In this document: positions 34,801 to 45,800 of the stretch, one piece after another
Layout of the letters: every line of letters starts with the position of its first letter
Numbering within the stretch: the stretch's first letter is position 1
Source of the DNA: Holophagales bacterium UBA5704
GTDB lineage: Bacteria > Acidobacteriota > Thermoanaerobaculia > Multivoradales > UBA5704
Assembly (NCBI GenBank): GCA_002420005.1
Contig: DIHE01000036.1
Location: 51,754 to 115,753, forward strand
Length of the DNA stretch: 64,000 bases
Direction: 5' to 3'
The notes under the pieces: generated by a model
Database searches by the model: none
What the model saw: the letters and a program-made list of their open reading frames with translations, nothing else
What the model was told of the DNA's origin: nothing
Made by a program: the position numbers and the translations under genes

Positions 34801-37800
34801 GGGGGAGCGCACACCTCGTGGCCTGGTTCGTCCCTGCGGCGGGCGCCGCTCCCTCCTCTGCGGAGCTGAGCGAGCATCTCCGCCGGACCCTGCCGGACTA
34901 CATGGTCCCCTCGGCGTTCGCCGCCCTGGCCGAGCTGCCGCTCTCGCCCAATCGCAAGGTCGACCGCGGCGCTCTGATGCAGCGGGAGGTCGTCCGGCCG
35001 GCGGTGGCCGCGGGAGGCGCGCCGCTCGCCCCCCGGGGAGCCCTCGAAGAGACCCTGGCGGACATCTGGCGCAAGGTCCTGGGGATCGAGCAGATCGGCG
35101 TCGACGAGAGCTTCTTCGAGGCCGGCGGCCATTCCCTTCGGCTCGTCCAGGTCCAGGCCGGCATCCTCGACGCCCTGGGAATCGAGGTACCCATCGTCGA
35201 GCTGTTCCGGCATCCCACCATCGCCTCGCTCGCCTCCCACCTGGGTGGAGTGCCGGCCGCAGTGGCGCCGGCACCGGTGCCCGTCCCGGTGGCGGGAGAC
35301 ACCGATGTCGCCATCATCGCAATGGCCGCCCGGCTTCCGGGGGCGCCGGATCTCGACCGGTTCTGGCACCTTCTCCGGGATGGTGTCGAGGCGATCTCGC
35401 GGCTGACCGGCGCGCAGCTTCTGGACGCCGGGGTGGATGCCGCCGCCCAGGCCCATCCAGGTTTCGTGAGCGCCGAGCCCCTGCTCGAGGGAATCGACCG
35501 GTTCGATGCCGCCTTCTTCGGTTTGAGCCCGCTCGAGGCACAGGTGCTCGATCCTCAACAGCGCCTCTTTCTGGAGATCGCCTGGGCCTGTATGGAGAGC
35601 GCCGGATACGATACCGAACGCTATCCGGGCCGGGTCGGCGTTTTCGCCGGCGAGAGCTTCGGCGCCTATGCCCTCAACCTGCTGTCGCATCCGGGCCTGC
35701 GCGAGACCCTCGATCCGCTGACGCTGGCGGCCTCGATCGTGAATGACTACCTGGCCACGCGGATCTCCTACAAGCTGGGGTTGCGAGGGCCGGGCGTGTC
35801 GGTGCAGACCGCCTGCTCCACCTCGTTGGTCGCCATCCACATGGCGCGGCAGTCGCTGCTCACCGGAGAGTGCGAGATGGCGCTGGCGGGCGGGGTCACC
35901 CTGCGGGTGCCGCAGGGGAGCGGCTACCGCTACCTCGAGGGGGGGATCGCCTCACCCGACGGCCACTGCCGCGCCTTTGACGCCTCGGCTCGCGGCACGG
36001 TCTTCGGCAGCGGCGCCGGCGTCGTCCTCCTCAAGCGGCTTGCGGACGCGCTGCGTGACGGTGACACCATCCATGCGGTCCTCAAGGGAAGCGCGATCAA
36101 CAACGACGGATCGCTCAAAGTGGGATTCACTGCGCCGAGCGTCGACGGGCAGGCGGAGGTGATCGCCGCGGCGCAGCAGGCCGCCGGGGTTTCCCCGGAC
36201 AGCGTCACGTATGTCGAGGCACACGGGACCGCGACGCCCCTCGGCGATCCGATCGAGATCGCCGCGCTCACCCGGGCCTTCCGCCGGGGGACCGGCCGCA
36301 CCGGCTTCTGCGCCCTCGGCTCGGTCAAGACCAACGTCGGCCACCTGGATGCGGCCGCCGGTGTCACCGGCCTGATCAAGACCGTGCTCGCCTTGAAGCA
36401 CCGCCAGATTCCCCCGAGCCTCCATTTCCAGTCTCCGAACCCGCAGATCGACTTCGCGGCCAGCCCGTTCTACGTCAATGCGCGGCTGGCGGACTGGACG
36501 GCCGGCCCCGGTCCCCGCCGGGCCGGCGTGAGCTCCTTCGGCATCGGTGGCACCAATGCCCATGCCGTTCTCGAAGAGGCTCCTCCAGCCGCACCCTCCG
36601 CCTCGTCGCGGCGGCGCCAGATCCTCCTCCTTTCCGCCCGCACGCCGGCCGCCCTGGACGAGGCGACCGGCAACCTCGCGGACTTTCTGGCCGGGCATCC
36701 GGAGGCGAATCTGGCCGACGTCGCCTGGACGCTCCAGGTCGGGAGAAAGGCTTTCGAGCATCGGCGGGCGTTGGTCTGCGAGAGTGTGGAGGACGCGGTG
36801 GCAGTCCTCCGCGATGCTGCAGGCTCGGGGCGGGTCCTCACCCGCCGGCTGGAGGCGGGCCGCCGCTCCGCGGCCTTCCTGTTTCCGGGTCAGGGGGCGC
36901 AGCATCTGGACATGGGGCGAGAGCTCTACGAGAAGGAGCCGGTCTTCCGTGCCGAGGTCGAATCCTGCGCGCAGCGCCTGCTCCCGCACCTCGGATGCGA
37001 TCTCCGCGAGATTCTCTACCCCCCGGCGGAGTGCCGCGCGGAGGCCGCATGCGAGCTGCGTCAGACGCGTTTCGCGCAGCCCGCCCTGTTCGTCGTGGAG
37101 CTGGCGCTCGCCCGCCTTTGGATTTCCTGGGGAGTCCGGCCCGAGGCGATGCTCGGCCACAGCCTCGGCGAGTACGTGGCCGCCTGCCTGGCCGGCGTCT
37201 TTTCTCTGCCGGACGCGCTGGAGCTGGTGGCCTGCCGCGGTGCGCTGATGCAGGAGCTCCCGCCCGGGGCCATGCTCTCAGTCGAGCTGCCGGAGAGCGC
37301 GCTGCGGGCTGAGCTCGCGCCGTTTCCGGCGCTGTCGATCGCGGCCATCAACGCTCCTTCCTCGTGCGTCGCCTCGGGCCCCGAACCCGACATCGCAACC
37401 TTGGAGGCCCGGCTCGCCGCCCAAGCCGTGCAGGTGCGGCGTCTCCACACCTCGCATGCGTTCCACTCTGCGATGACGGATCCGGTTGTGGCCGCCTTCG
37501 CCGAGCGGGTCGCCCGGGCCGCTCCACAGCCTCCGGGCATCCCCTTCGTTTCCAATCTCACAGGGACCTGGATCACCGTTGCGCAGGCGACCGATCCCGG
37601 CTATTGGGCATGCCATCTGCGCGAGACCGTGCGCTTCTCGGACGGGATTGCGACGCTCCTTGCAGGCACCCGCGCTGTGCTCCTCGAGATCGGTCCGGGC
37701 CGTGGGCTCGCCAGCTTGGCGCGGAAGCAGCACAACCCTGTGGAGCGGCCCGCCCCGATCTCCTCGCTGCACCGCGAGGGCGACACGGAGCCGGATTCCG

Positions 37801-39896
37801 CGGTCCTGCTGGGCGCTCTGACCCGGCTTTGGCTGTCCGGAGTGGAGGTCGACTGGACGGGCGTCCACACAGGGGAACGGCGTCGCCGCATCCCTCTGCC
37901 CACCTACCCCTTTCAGCGGCAACGCCACTGGATCGACCCCGGATCGGCCGGCCTGCCGCGGCCCACCACCCCGGTGGCCCTTCTGGTGCAGGGCGAAGCC
38001 GCGGTGGATCCGGCCTGGAGCGCCGGTCTCGAGGCCCGCGGTTGGCGGGTGGTCACGCTCGATGCCGGCCAGGCCCGTCCCGAGGCTCTCGACGAGCTCC
38101 TTGCCACGCTGGACCGGAGCGCCGTGGAGCCCCCTTTGCGCGGAGGTCCTTCCGTCTCCGTCTCCGCTCAAGCCCGGCCCTGGATCGATACGCCGTACAA
38201 GCAGCCGGATACCGAGATCGAGCACCGGCTCGCCGGGATCTGGGGATCCTTGCTCGGCATCGACCGGGTGGGCATCCACGATGATTTCTTCGAGCTGGGC
38301 GGACACTCCGTGCTCGCCACTCTCCTCATCTCGCGGGTCCGCGAGGCGTTCGGTCGAGAGGTTCCTCTGGAGACAGTCTTCTCGGCCCCGACCGTCGCCC
38401 GCTTCGCCGCCTTCCTTGCGGCCGCAGAAGAGCTGGAGGCGGCCCGGATCCCGCGGCAGCCGGAGGCGGATTCCTATCCCCTGTCGTTTGCCCAGCAGCG
38501 GCTCTGGCTGATCGACCAGATGGAGGCGGAGAGCCCGTTCTACAACATGGCGGCAGCCGTCCGGCTGGTCGGTTCGCTGCGGGTGGATTGTCTGCGCTGC
38601 GCCGTCGCCGAGATCGTGCGCCGCCACGAGAGCCTGCGGACGATCTTCACGAGCGTGAACGGCGAGCCCAGACAGGTGATCCAGCCGCCCTACGCCGTCG
38701 AGTTCCCCCTGATCGACCTGGCGGGAATCGCCGGGCGGGAGCTGATCGCCGCACGTCTGGTGCAGGAGTGGGCAGGCGCCTCCTTCGATCTCTCCCGTGG
38801 CCCCCTGTCCCGCGGCAGGCTCGTTCGCCTGGAGCAGGAGGAGCATGTTCTGCTCTGGACGATGCACCACATCGTGGCGGACGGCTGGTCGATCGAGGTG
38901 CTGATCCGCGAGCTCACCATCCTCTATGGTGGGCTCATCCGTGGCACACCCGCATATGTGCCGGATCTCCCGGTCCAATACCGTGATTTCGCGGTCTGGC
39001 AGCGGCAGCTGTTGCAGACGAACACCCTGGCGGAGCTGAGATCCTATTGGGTTCGCCAGCTCGCAGGGGCGCCGACCCTCCTGCGGCTGGCTGCAGATCG
39101 ATCGCGCCCTGCCCGGCAGAGCTTCCGCGGCGGCAACCTGGTGGTGAGCATCCCTTCAGAGCTGGGTCTCCGGATTCTGGACTTGGCGGATCGAGAGGAG
39201 AGCACAGTCTTCATGACTCTCCTGAGCACCTTCGCCGTCCTCCTGCATTTCAGCTCGGGCCAAGACGAGCTGCTGGTCGGCTCCCCCTTCGGAGCCCGCC
39301 ACCGTGCCGAGATCGAGGGGCTGATCGGTTTGTTCGTCAATACTCTCCCATTGCGGATCGATCTCTCCGGAGCTCCGACCTTCCGTGAGCTTCTCGCCCG
39401 GGTTCGCCGGACGGTGCTCGGGGCGCTGAGTCATCAGCACCTGCCGCTCGATCAGCTGGTCGAGGAGCTCCAGCCGGAGCGCAGTACCGGCTACAATCCG
39501 CTGTTCCAGGTGTCGTTCAATCTTATCGAGGGCGGCTTGGCGCAGCCTCTCGCAATGTCCGGCCTGGAGATCATCCCCTTCCCACGGGCCGATGAATTCA
39601 CCCAGTTCGATTTGAGCTTGACGGTTCTCCGCCGGGAGCGGGACCTGACGGCCACATTCCAATACAGCACCGACCTGTTCGATGCGCTGACCATCGCCTG
39701 GATGGGCGAAGACCTTCGGCGGGTGCTCGACGAGGTGGCGACCGAGCCGGACATTCCGCTGCGCCACCTCGGGGAGATTCTTGCTGCTGCGGACAGGGAG
39801 CGCCGCGCCGCTCTGGCGGAGGAGCTGCGGCGCGCGCATCGGGAGAGCTTCGGCTTGCGCCGGCGGCAGGTGGTGGCTCTCTTGGAGAACGCGTGA
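31806..39896 (+). CDS. Hybrid NRPS-PKS: PCP-C-A(Gly)-PCP-KS-AT-ACP-C
   Basis: This 2696-residue protein begins with a carrier domain lacking its own A domain (LGGSS, Ser39 in place of the usual LGGHS pattern). C follows (HHIACDG, 233-239). The A domain (about 545-1055) has by-eye code D-I-L-Q-L-G-L-V-W, one change from the published Gly code. PCP Ser is 1110. KS (about 1166-1590) has catalytic Cys1337 (TACSTS), His1473 and His1513. AT (GHSLGE, Ser1786) carries HAFH at 1884-1887, the malonyl-type signature. There is no KR, so the keto group would remain. ACP Ser is 2168, and the last domain is C with an intact HHIVADG at 2354-2360. The start at 31806 follows the LanB stop by 2 bases; longer in-frame starts lie inside that gene. 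The final C must act with the next protein. Confidence 0.94.
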   Translation: MSGAAHKVDEEHLASVFAEVLGRPQIGREDDVFALGGSSFPGRRELAFRLTARLRERLGLDIPLAALLARPTVARLAAWIGSASSAPVVPSIERAASHRELPLSYGQRRLWFLDLLHPGSTAFNIPLTLELEGALDASFLEASLHTIEHRHEALRARFSARGGQPFQWVAPGERAALPVIDLSSLPHEGRTKLAALLAQEESRLPFNLERGPLWRCRLLRLDATVHRLVIVLHHIACDGWSIEVLLREIGACYAALAAGGATPALPALPIQYGDYVLWQHRHFDRDALAGPLEAWARRLVGHTSVLDLAVDRTPPALRTGAGASISVELPAPLLEVAREHSRRQGSTLFMTLLAVFEVLLARYSGRRELLVGTPVANRPRTELKGLIGFFVNTLALPATVAPAASFRTLLAQVREVAVAALSHQDLPLEMLVQELAPDRNLSGQPLLQAAFTYHNAPTVLPAIPGLALRLVEVECGAIRFDLNLAALEARGGFRVVLEYSTELFSRAAARRLVGHFASLLEGALADPERAVEALPLLTEAERHQLLAEWNDTAVPRTWGLLLHHLFEAQVARTPAAPAATFAGETLNYAELDARANRLAHRLRGLGCGPETRVGVALERTLDLIVALLGVLKAGSAYVPLDPDYPRERLAYVLENAAPRVLITKTNLLHALPPAPGTVLCLDGETAGDDRDGCAIDRGGGASITGDDRQLVYVLYTSGSTGRPKGVGIHHGALINFLDAMRRTPGFAPGERLLAVASFAFDITALDIFLPLTTGGCVELASREEALDAVLLAARLRASGAGLLQATPTTWRMLLETGWTGDPGLRALCGGEALPRDLAASLAGRVGELWNLYGPTETTVWASAERIRADETGAISIGRPTAAVRFHLLDRELQAVPPGVPGEIWIGGVGLARGYVGRPDLTAERFLPDPFAADLGEPGGRLYRTGDLARHLSDGRLEHLGRLDHQVKVRGFRIELGEIEQALLAHPGVAQAVVVARSDRGSAHLVAWFVPAAGAAPSSAELSEHLRRTLPDYMVPSAFAALAELPLSPNRKVDRGALMQREVVRPAVAAGGAPLAPRGALEETLADIWRKVLGIEQIGVDESFFEAGGHSLRLVQVQAGILDALGIEVPIVELFRHPTIASLASHLGGVPAAVAPAPVPVPVAGDTDVAIIAMAARLPGAPDLDRFWHLLRDGVEAISRLTGAQLLDAGVDAAAQAHPGFVSAEPLLEGIDRFDAAFFGLSPLEAQVLDPQQRLFLEIAWACMESAGYDTERYPGRVGVFAGESFGAYALNLLSHPGLRETLDPLTLAASIVNDYLATRISYKLGLRGPGVSVQTACSTSLVAIHMARQSLLTGECEMALAGGVTLRVPQGSGYRYLEGGIASPDGHCRAFDASARGTVFGSGAGVVLLKRLADALRDGDTIHAVLKGSAINNDGSLKVGFTAPSVDGQAEVIAAAQQAAGVSPDSVTYVEAHGTATPLGDPIEIAALTRAFRRGTGRTGFCALGSVKTNVGHLDAAAGVTGLIKTVLALKHRQIPPSLHFQSPNPQIDFAASPFYVNARLADWTAGPGPRRAGVSSFGIGGTNAHAVLEEAPPAAPSASSRRRQILLLSARTPAALDEATGNLADFLAGHPEANLADVAWTLQVGRKAFEHRRALVCESVEDAVAVLRDAAGSGRVLTRRLEAGRRSAAFLFPGQGAQHLDMGRELYEKEPVFRAEVESCAQRLLPHLGCDLREILYPPAECRAEAACELRQTRFAQPALFVVELALARLWISWGVRPEAMLGHSLGEYVAACLAGVFSLPDALELVACRGALMQELPPGAMLSVELPESALRAELAPFPALSIAAINAPSSCVASGPEPDIATLEARLAAQAVQVRRLHTSHAFHSAMTDPVVAAFAERVARAAPQPPGIPFVSNLTGTWITVAQATDPGYWACHLRETVRFSDGIATLLAGTRAVLLEIGPGRGLASLARKQHNPVERPAPISSLHREGDTEPDSAVLLGALTRLWLSGVEVDWTGVHTGERRRRIPLPTYPFQRQRHWIDPGSAGLPRPTTPVALLVQGEAAVDPAWSAGLEARGWRVVTLDAGQARPEALDELLATLDRSAVEPPLRGGPSVSVSAQARPWIDTPYKQPDTEIEHRLAGIWGSLLGIDRVGIHDDFFELGGHSVLATLLISRVREAFGREVPLETVFSAPTVARFAAFLAAAEELEAARIPRQPEADSYPLSFAQQRLWLIDQMEAESPFYNMAAAVRLVGSLRVDCLRCAVAEIVRRHESLRTIFTSVNGEPRQVIQPPYAVEFPLIDLAGIAGRELIAARLVQEWAGASFDLSRGPLSRGRLVRLEQEEHVLLWTMHHIVADGWSIEVLIRELTILYGGLIRGTPAYVPDLPVQYRDFAVWQRQLLQTNTLAELRSYWVRQLAGAPTLLRLAADRSRPARQSFRGGNLVVSIPSELGLRILDLADREESTVFMTLLSTFAVLLHFSSGQDELLVGSPFGARHRAEIEGLIGLFVNTLPLRIDLSGAPTFRELLARVRRTVLGALSHQHLPLDQLVEELQPERSTGYNPLFQVSFNLIEGGLAQPLAMSGLEIIPFPRADEFTQFDLSLTVLRRERDLTATFQYSTDLFDALTIAWMGEDLRRVLDEVATEPDIPLRHLGEILAAADRERRAALAEELRRAHRESFGLRRRQVVALLENA

Positions 39897-42800
39897 AGAT
39901 GAGCGAGCCGAAGCAAGGATTCTCCCTGTCTCTCCAGCAGGAGCGTCTCTGGAAGCTGGCGCTCTCCGCTCAGGAGCCCTTCCGCGCCCGCCTGGTGATC
40001 TTGCTCGAAGGAGAGGTCGTCTCGCCGGCCCTGCGCGCGGCGCTCTGTCGAGTGATCGAGCGTCATGAGATCCTGCGCACCCGCTTCTTCCTCCTGCCGG
40101 GCATGCAGCTCCCTGTCCAGGTGGTTGCGGCACCGGAGACGTCGCTGGCCTGGAGCGAGGATGCGGAGGATCCACTCGTGTCCGCCGCCCTGGATGGATC
40201 CAGGCGACCGGAGCCCGAGCCGGTGGTGTTCGCCCGCCTGGAGAGACGGCCTGGTCCTGCGTACCGGTTGCAGATCGAGCTGCCCGCTCTCTGCGCCGAT
40301 GCCCAGGCCCTGGTCAACCTGGCCCGCGAGATCGGGTTTCACTACGCCGCGGGCCGGCGCGAGGGGGGCGATCGAGAGCCGGTGCAATATGCCGACTTCT
40401 CGGGCTGGCAGCGCGAGATCGCCTCCACGCAAGGCGAGGCGGCGCGCAAGCTGTGGCAGACCCCCACATTGGTGGAGGCACTGCGCGCCCGCCTGCCCGG
40501 GGCTGGAGGCGTCTCCGAGGAGGAACCCTTCCTTCCTCGCACGGTTCGTTTTTCTCTGCCCACGGCCGCGGTGGAGCGTCTCGCCGCTGCCGGCGGTGAG
40601 GGCGGCGGAGCGCCCGCTTTGCCGTCTGCCGTGCTTGCCGCCTGGATCCTCCTGCTGCAGCGTCACCTCGGAACGCAGCGGGTGTTGGTGGGGGTGGCCG
40701 TCACAGGCCGGGTGTTCGAGGAGCTGGAGGAGGCTCTCGGCCTGTTCTCCCGATTCGTCCCGTGCGAGGAGGGGATCCAGGATACGGATCCGCTCTCCGC
40801 CGTGGCGGGGAGGCTCACCTGGCGGCTGGCCGAGCTGGCCGGCCGCCAGGAAACGTTCTCGTGGGAAGGGCTCGACGTCCCGCCGGGGATGCCCCGTTTC
40901 TTTCCCTTCGGCTTCGAGTGGCGGGAGCTCCCCCCCGCCTGGCAGGTCGACGGTGTCCGGTTCTCTCTCGACGAGGTCGGCGTGATCGTCGACCGTTTCG
41001 CTGCAAAGCTCACCTGTGAGCACCGCGGCGCTCAGCGGATGGAGGCCGAGCTCCTCTACGACGCTTCCGTGCTGCCTCCCGAACAGGCCGAGCTGCTGGC
41101 GGGCCGCTTCACCGCCCTGCTCTGCGATGCCGGGGAGCGCACCGCCGCGCCCGCCGGCGAGCTCGATCTGTTGAGCGAGAGCGAGCGCCGGCAGATCCTC
41201 CACCAGCTCAACAGGACGGACGCCGATCTGGGTGAGACGGCCACCCTCGCTGCTCTTTTCGAGGCGCAGGCGTCGCTTTCTCCGCACGCCGTCGCTCTCA
41301 GCACGGCCGGCGAGAGCCTCACGTACGGCGAGCTCGAGGCCGCGGCAAACCGGCTGGCCCGCCTCCTGCGCCGGCTGGGGGTCGGGCCGGAGGTGCCGGT
41401 CGCCCTCCACATCGAGCGCTCGTGCGACCTGGTGACCGCCCTGCTCGCCGTGACCAAGGCGGGGGGCGCCTATGTCCCGATCGATCCCGGATATCCAGGG
41501 GAGCGCCAGGACTTCATTCTGGAAGACTGTGGGGCGACCCTGTTTCTGGTGCGCGAGGGTGAAGGGCCGCACACCGGCCGCAAGGGGGGCTTGCGCGTGG
41601 TCCGCCTCGCGGATCGCCCGGCGGAGGCCGAGAGCTCCGAGCCGCTGCCCCTGGCGGCTCTGCCCGAGAACCTGGCCTACATCCTCCATACCTCTGGTTC
41701 CACCGGCCGACCCAAGGGCGTGGCGATGTCGCACGCCGCCATTGTCAACCGGCTCCTCTGGATGCAGCGCGACTTCCCGCTGACCCAGAGCGACCGGGTC
41801 CTTCAGAAGACACCGTACGGTTTCGACGCCTCCATCTGGGAGATCTTCGTTCCCCTGCTCGCCGGCGCCCAGGTCGTCCTCGCCGAGCCCGCCGCCCATC
41901 GCGACAGCCGCTCTCTTCTCGACGCCGTGGCGGATCACGGTGTGACGGTCCTCCAACTCGTTCCCTCTCAGCTCGCCACCTTCCTCGACCTGGAGGGGGT
42001 GGAGGAGAAGTGCCGGTCGCTCCGCGCGATGTTCTGTGGTGGCGAGGCGCTGCCGGGAGCCGTGGCGCAGCGCCTCCTGGGGAGCACCGGGGCTTCACTC
42101 TGCAACCTCTACGGCCCGACCGAGGCGGCGATCGACGCCTCATTTCACATCTGTCCAAGGGGAGAGCTCCTCCCGGACGTCGTGCCGATCGGCCGCCCGC
42201 TCGCCAACGTCCGGATCTACCTGGTGGATCGCCTCCTGCGTCCGGTCCCCTGGCTCCTGCCGGGCGAGATCATGATCGGAGGCACCGGCCTCGCCCGCGG
42301 CTACCTCGGCCGTCCGGAGCTGACCGCCGAGCGCTTCATCCCCGACCCCTGGGGCCCTCCCGGGGGACGCCTGTACCGAACCGGCGACCTGGGGCGGGTC
42401 GTGCCCGCGGGGGTGATCGAGATCCTCGGAAGGATCGACCAGCAGGTGAAGCTGCGCGGCGTCCGCATTGAGCTCGGCGAGATCGAGGCGCGCCTGCGCG
42501 AGCACCCGGCGGTACGCGACGCCGTCGTTCTCGTGCGCGAGGACGTTCCCGGCGAGCCGCGCCTGATCGGCTACGTGGTGCGCAACGCCACCGCTCTTCT
42601 GGGCGACGACCTCTGCGAGCTTCCCGGCGGCCTGCGAATCGCCTGCGTCAATCGCAACGAGGCGGAGGTGGTCTACCGGGAGATCTTCACCGAGGGGAGT
42701 TATTTTCGCCACGGCGTAGAGCTCGCGGACGGCGCCTGTGTTGTCGACATCGGCGCCAACATCGGTCTGTTCACTTTGTACATCAAGCAGCGCTTCCCTG

Positions 42801-45800
42801 CCAGTCGCGTCCTCGCCTTTGAGCCGATTCCGGCGATTTTCGACAAGCTGCGCGCCAACGTCGCCCTGCACGGGCTGGAGGTGGAGCTTTTCCCGTGCGC
42901 CCTCGGCGAGCGCGAGGGGAGCGCTCCGTTCACCTTCTACCCGCGATGGTCGTCCATGTCCGGGCGCTATGCCGACGCAGAGGACGAACAGAGCGTCACC
43001 CGGACCATCCTGTCCCATGACCGGCTCGGCCCCCGAGAGATCGAGGACCTGACGGCCGGGCGTTTCGTCGGCGAGGTCGTCGAGTGTCCGCTCAAGACCC
43101 TCTCCCAGGTCCTGCGGGAGAGCCGGGTCGAGTGGATCGACCTGCTCAAGATCGATGCGGAGAAGAGCGAGCTCGACGTGCTCAGGGGCCTTGCGGACGA
43201 GGACTGGAGCCGGATCGGGCAGATTGTGATCGAGGTCCACGATCTCGAGGGGCGCCTCGAGGCCATCCGTTCGCTGCTGGCGGGCAAGGGGTTTGGGGTG
43301 GCCGTCGAGCAGGATGCGTTCCTCGCGGGCACTCCGATTTTCAATCTCTACTGCGTGCGGCCCGGATGGAGGAGGCCCTCCGCGGCGCCGGCGGCCTCCG
43401 CGGCTGTGGCGGGAACCGGTGTGCCGGCCACCGACCTGCGGGTGTTTCTCGCTGCGCGGCTTCCCGAGGCCATGGTCCCGGCGGCGATCCTTGATCTCGA
43501 AGAGCTGCCGCGCCTTCCCAGTGGAAAAGTCGACCGCAGCGCCCTGGCGGCTCTCGCGCCGGAACCGCCGGAGCGGATCGTAGAGCCTCCGAACACGCCG
43601 GCCGAGGAGTTGCTGGCCGGCATCTGCGCCGATGTCCTCGGGCAGGAACGGGTGGGGGTGCACGACAACTTCTTCGAGCTGGGCGGGCATTCGCTCCTCG
43701 CCACCCGGCTGATCTCGCGGGTGCGTGCTGCGTTCCAGGTCGAGGTTTCGCTTCTCCATTTCTTCGACGCACCGACGGTCGCCGGGCTGGCCGCGCTGGT
43801 CGCGGGAGAGCCGGGTGTGGAGCGGTCTGCGGTTCCCCCGATCCTCCCGGTGCGCCGCGACGGCGACCTCCCCCTCTCCTTCGCCCAGCAGCGCCTCTGG
43901 TTCATCGATCAACTCCAGCCCGGCAGTGACAACTACAACCTGGCCATGCCGCTGTGGATCGACGGAAGGCTCGACCTCCCGCTGCTCGGGCGCACCGTGA
44001 GTGAGGTGGTGCGCCGTCACGAGGTTCTCCGCACCCGCTTCCGGACGGTCGAGGGGAGGGTCGTCCAGGTGATCGACCCTCCCAGGCCGATGCGGCCACC
44101 GTTGGTCGATCTGAGCGCCCTCCCGTCGCAGGCCGGGGGCGCCGAGGCCTTGCGCCTGGCCGGCGAGGACGCGCGGCGTCCCTTCGACCTCGGCCGCGAC
44201 GATCTGCTGCGCCTCACGATGTTGTGTCTGGACGCCGGCAGGACCGCCCATGTCGCGCTCTTCTCTTCGCACCACATCATCTCGGACGGCTGGTCGACCG
44301 GGGTTCTGGCCCGCGAGATCACAGCTCTCTACGAGGCGTTCGCGGCCGGCCGGCCGTCTCCCTTGCCGGGTCTCCCTGTGCAGTACGCCGATTTTGCCCA
44401 CTGGCAGCGGGAGTGGCTGCGCGGGGAGGCACTGGAGGTCCAGCTCTCCTTCTGGCGGGAGCAGATCGCCGGGGCTCCGCAGGTTTTGGAGCTGCCTCTG
44501 GACCGTCTGCGGCCGGCGGTACAGACTCTCCGCGGAGCGGTGCGAAGGATCGTCCTGCCGCCGCCTCTGACCGCTGCTGTGCATGCGCTTTGCCGGCGGG
44601 AGGACGCGACGCCTTTCATGATCCTGCTGGCGGCCTGGGCAACCCTGCTCGGCCGCCTTGCCGGCCAGGAGGATGTGCTCCTCGGCACCCCGATCGCCGG
44701 GCGCAACTACCGCGAGATCGAGGATCTGATCGGCCTCTTCGTCAACACGCTGGTGATGCGTGCCAACCTGTCTGGTGCGCCCGGGTTCACCGCCCTGCTG
44801 AAGCGGGTGCGCCGGATGGCCCTCGACGCATATGCGCACCAGGACCTTCCCTTCGAGCTGCTGGTGGACGAGGTCGCCGCCGAGCGCGATCTGGCCCACT
44901 CGCCGCTCTCTCAGGTCCTGTTCGCCCTGCAAAACGCGCCCGTGCACCGTCTCGCGATTCCGGGGCTGACCCTGACTTCGCTCGAGGTGGGAGGCGGGGC
45001 GGCGAAGTTCGACCTCATCTTGAATCTGGCGGAGGAGGAAGTCGGCTTCGCGGGGGTCCTCGACTACAACGCCGACCTGTTCGACGGCGTCACGATCGAG
45101 CGTCTGGCCGGCCACTTCCTGCGGCTCCTCACCGCGGCGGTGGCCGACCCGAAGCTCGCGGTATCGGAGCTGCCCCTGCTCTCCCCGCCCGAGCGCCACC
45201 AGCTCCTGGCCGAGTGGAATGACACGCAGGCTCCTTTCCCGGAGGCGTGTCTTCTGCATCAGTTCTTCGAGGCTTCCGTGGAGCGGACGCCGGAGGCGGT
45301 CGCAGCGGTCTGCGCAGGCCGCGAGCTGACCTATGCCGGGCTGGAGGCGCGCAGCAACCGCCTGGCTCATCTGCTGCGCACGATGGGGGTCGGGTGCGGC
45401 ACGCCGGTGGGGGTCTGGGAGGAGCGCTCCCTGGACATGCTCGTCGCCGTCCTCGGTGTGCTCAAGGCGGGCGGCTACTATGTGGCTCTGGATGCCGCCT
45501 GGCCGGCCGAGCGGGTGGAGGCGATCCTCGCTGCGACCGGTACCCCCGTGCTCGTCGCCGGCAGCGTTCTGCTGGGCCGGGTCGAGGAGATGCGCTGGCG
45601 CCTTCCGGCGCTGTCCGGCGTGGTCAGCCTGGGGATCGCCGAGCCGGAGCCGCCGGTCGAGACGATCGACTCGGACAGCGTGCGCGACCTGTGGGATCTG
45701 GTCGCGGAGCGGGCGGTCGACCGGGTGACCGCCGGTGGATTCGTCAGTGCCTTCACCGGAGAGCCGATGAGCGAGGCCGAAGTCGACGAGTACCGCGACC

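Noticed and set aside
44270..44300. Reading the C domain before the Cys-like module as a heterocyclisation (Cy) domain
   Set aside because: It has HHIISDG, the normal condensation motif, and not DxxxxD, so thiazoline formation is not predicted.
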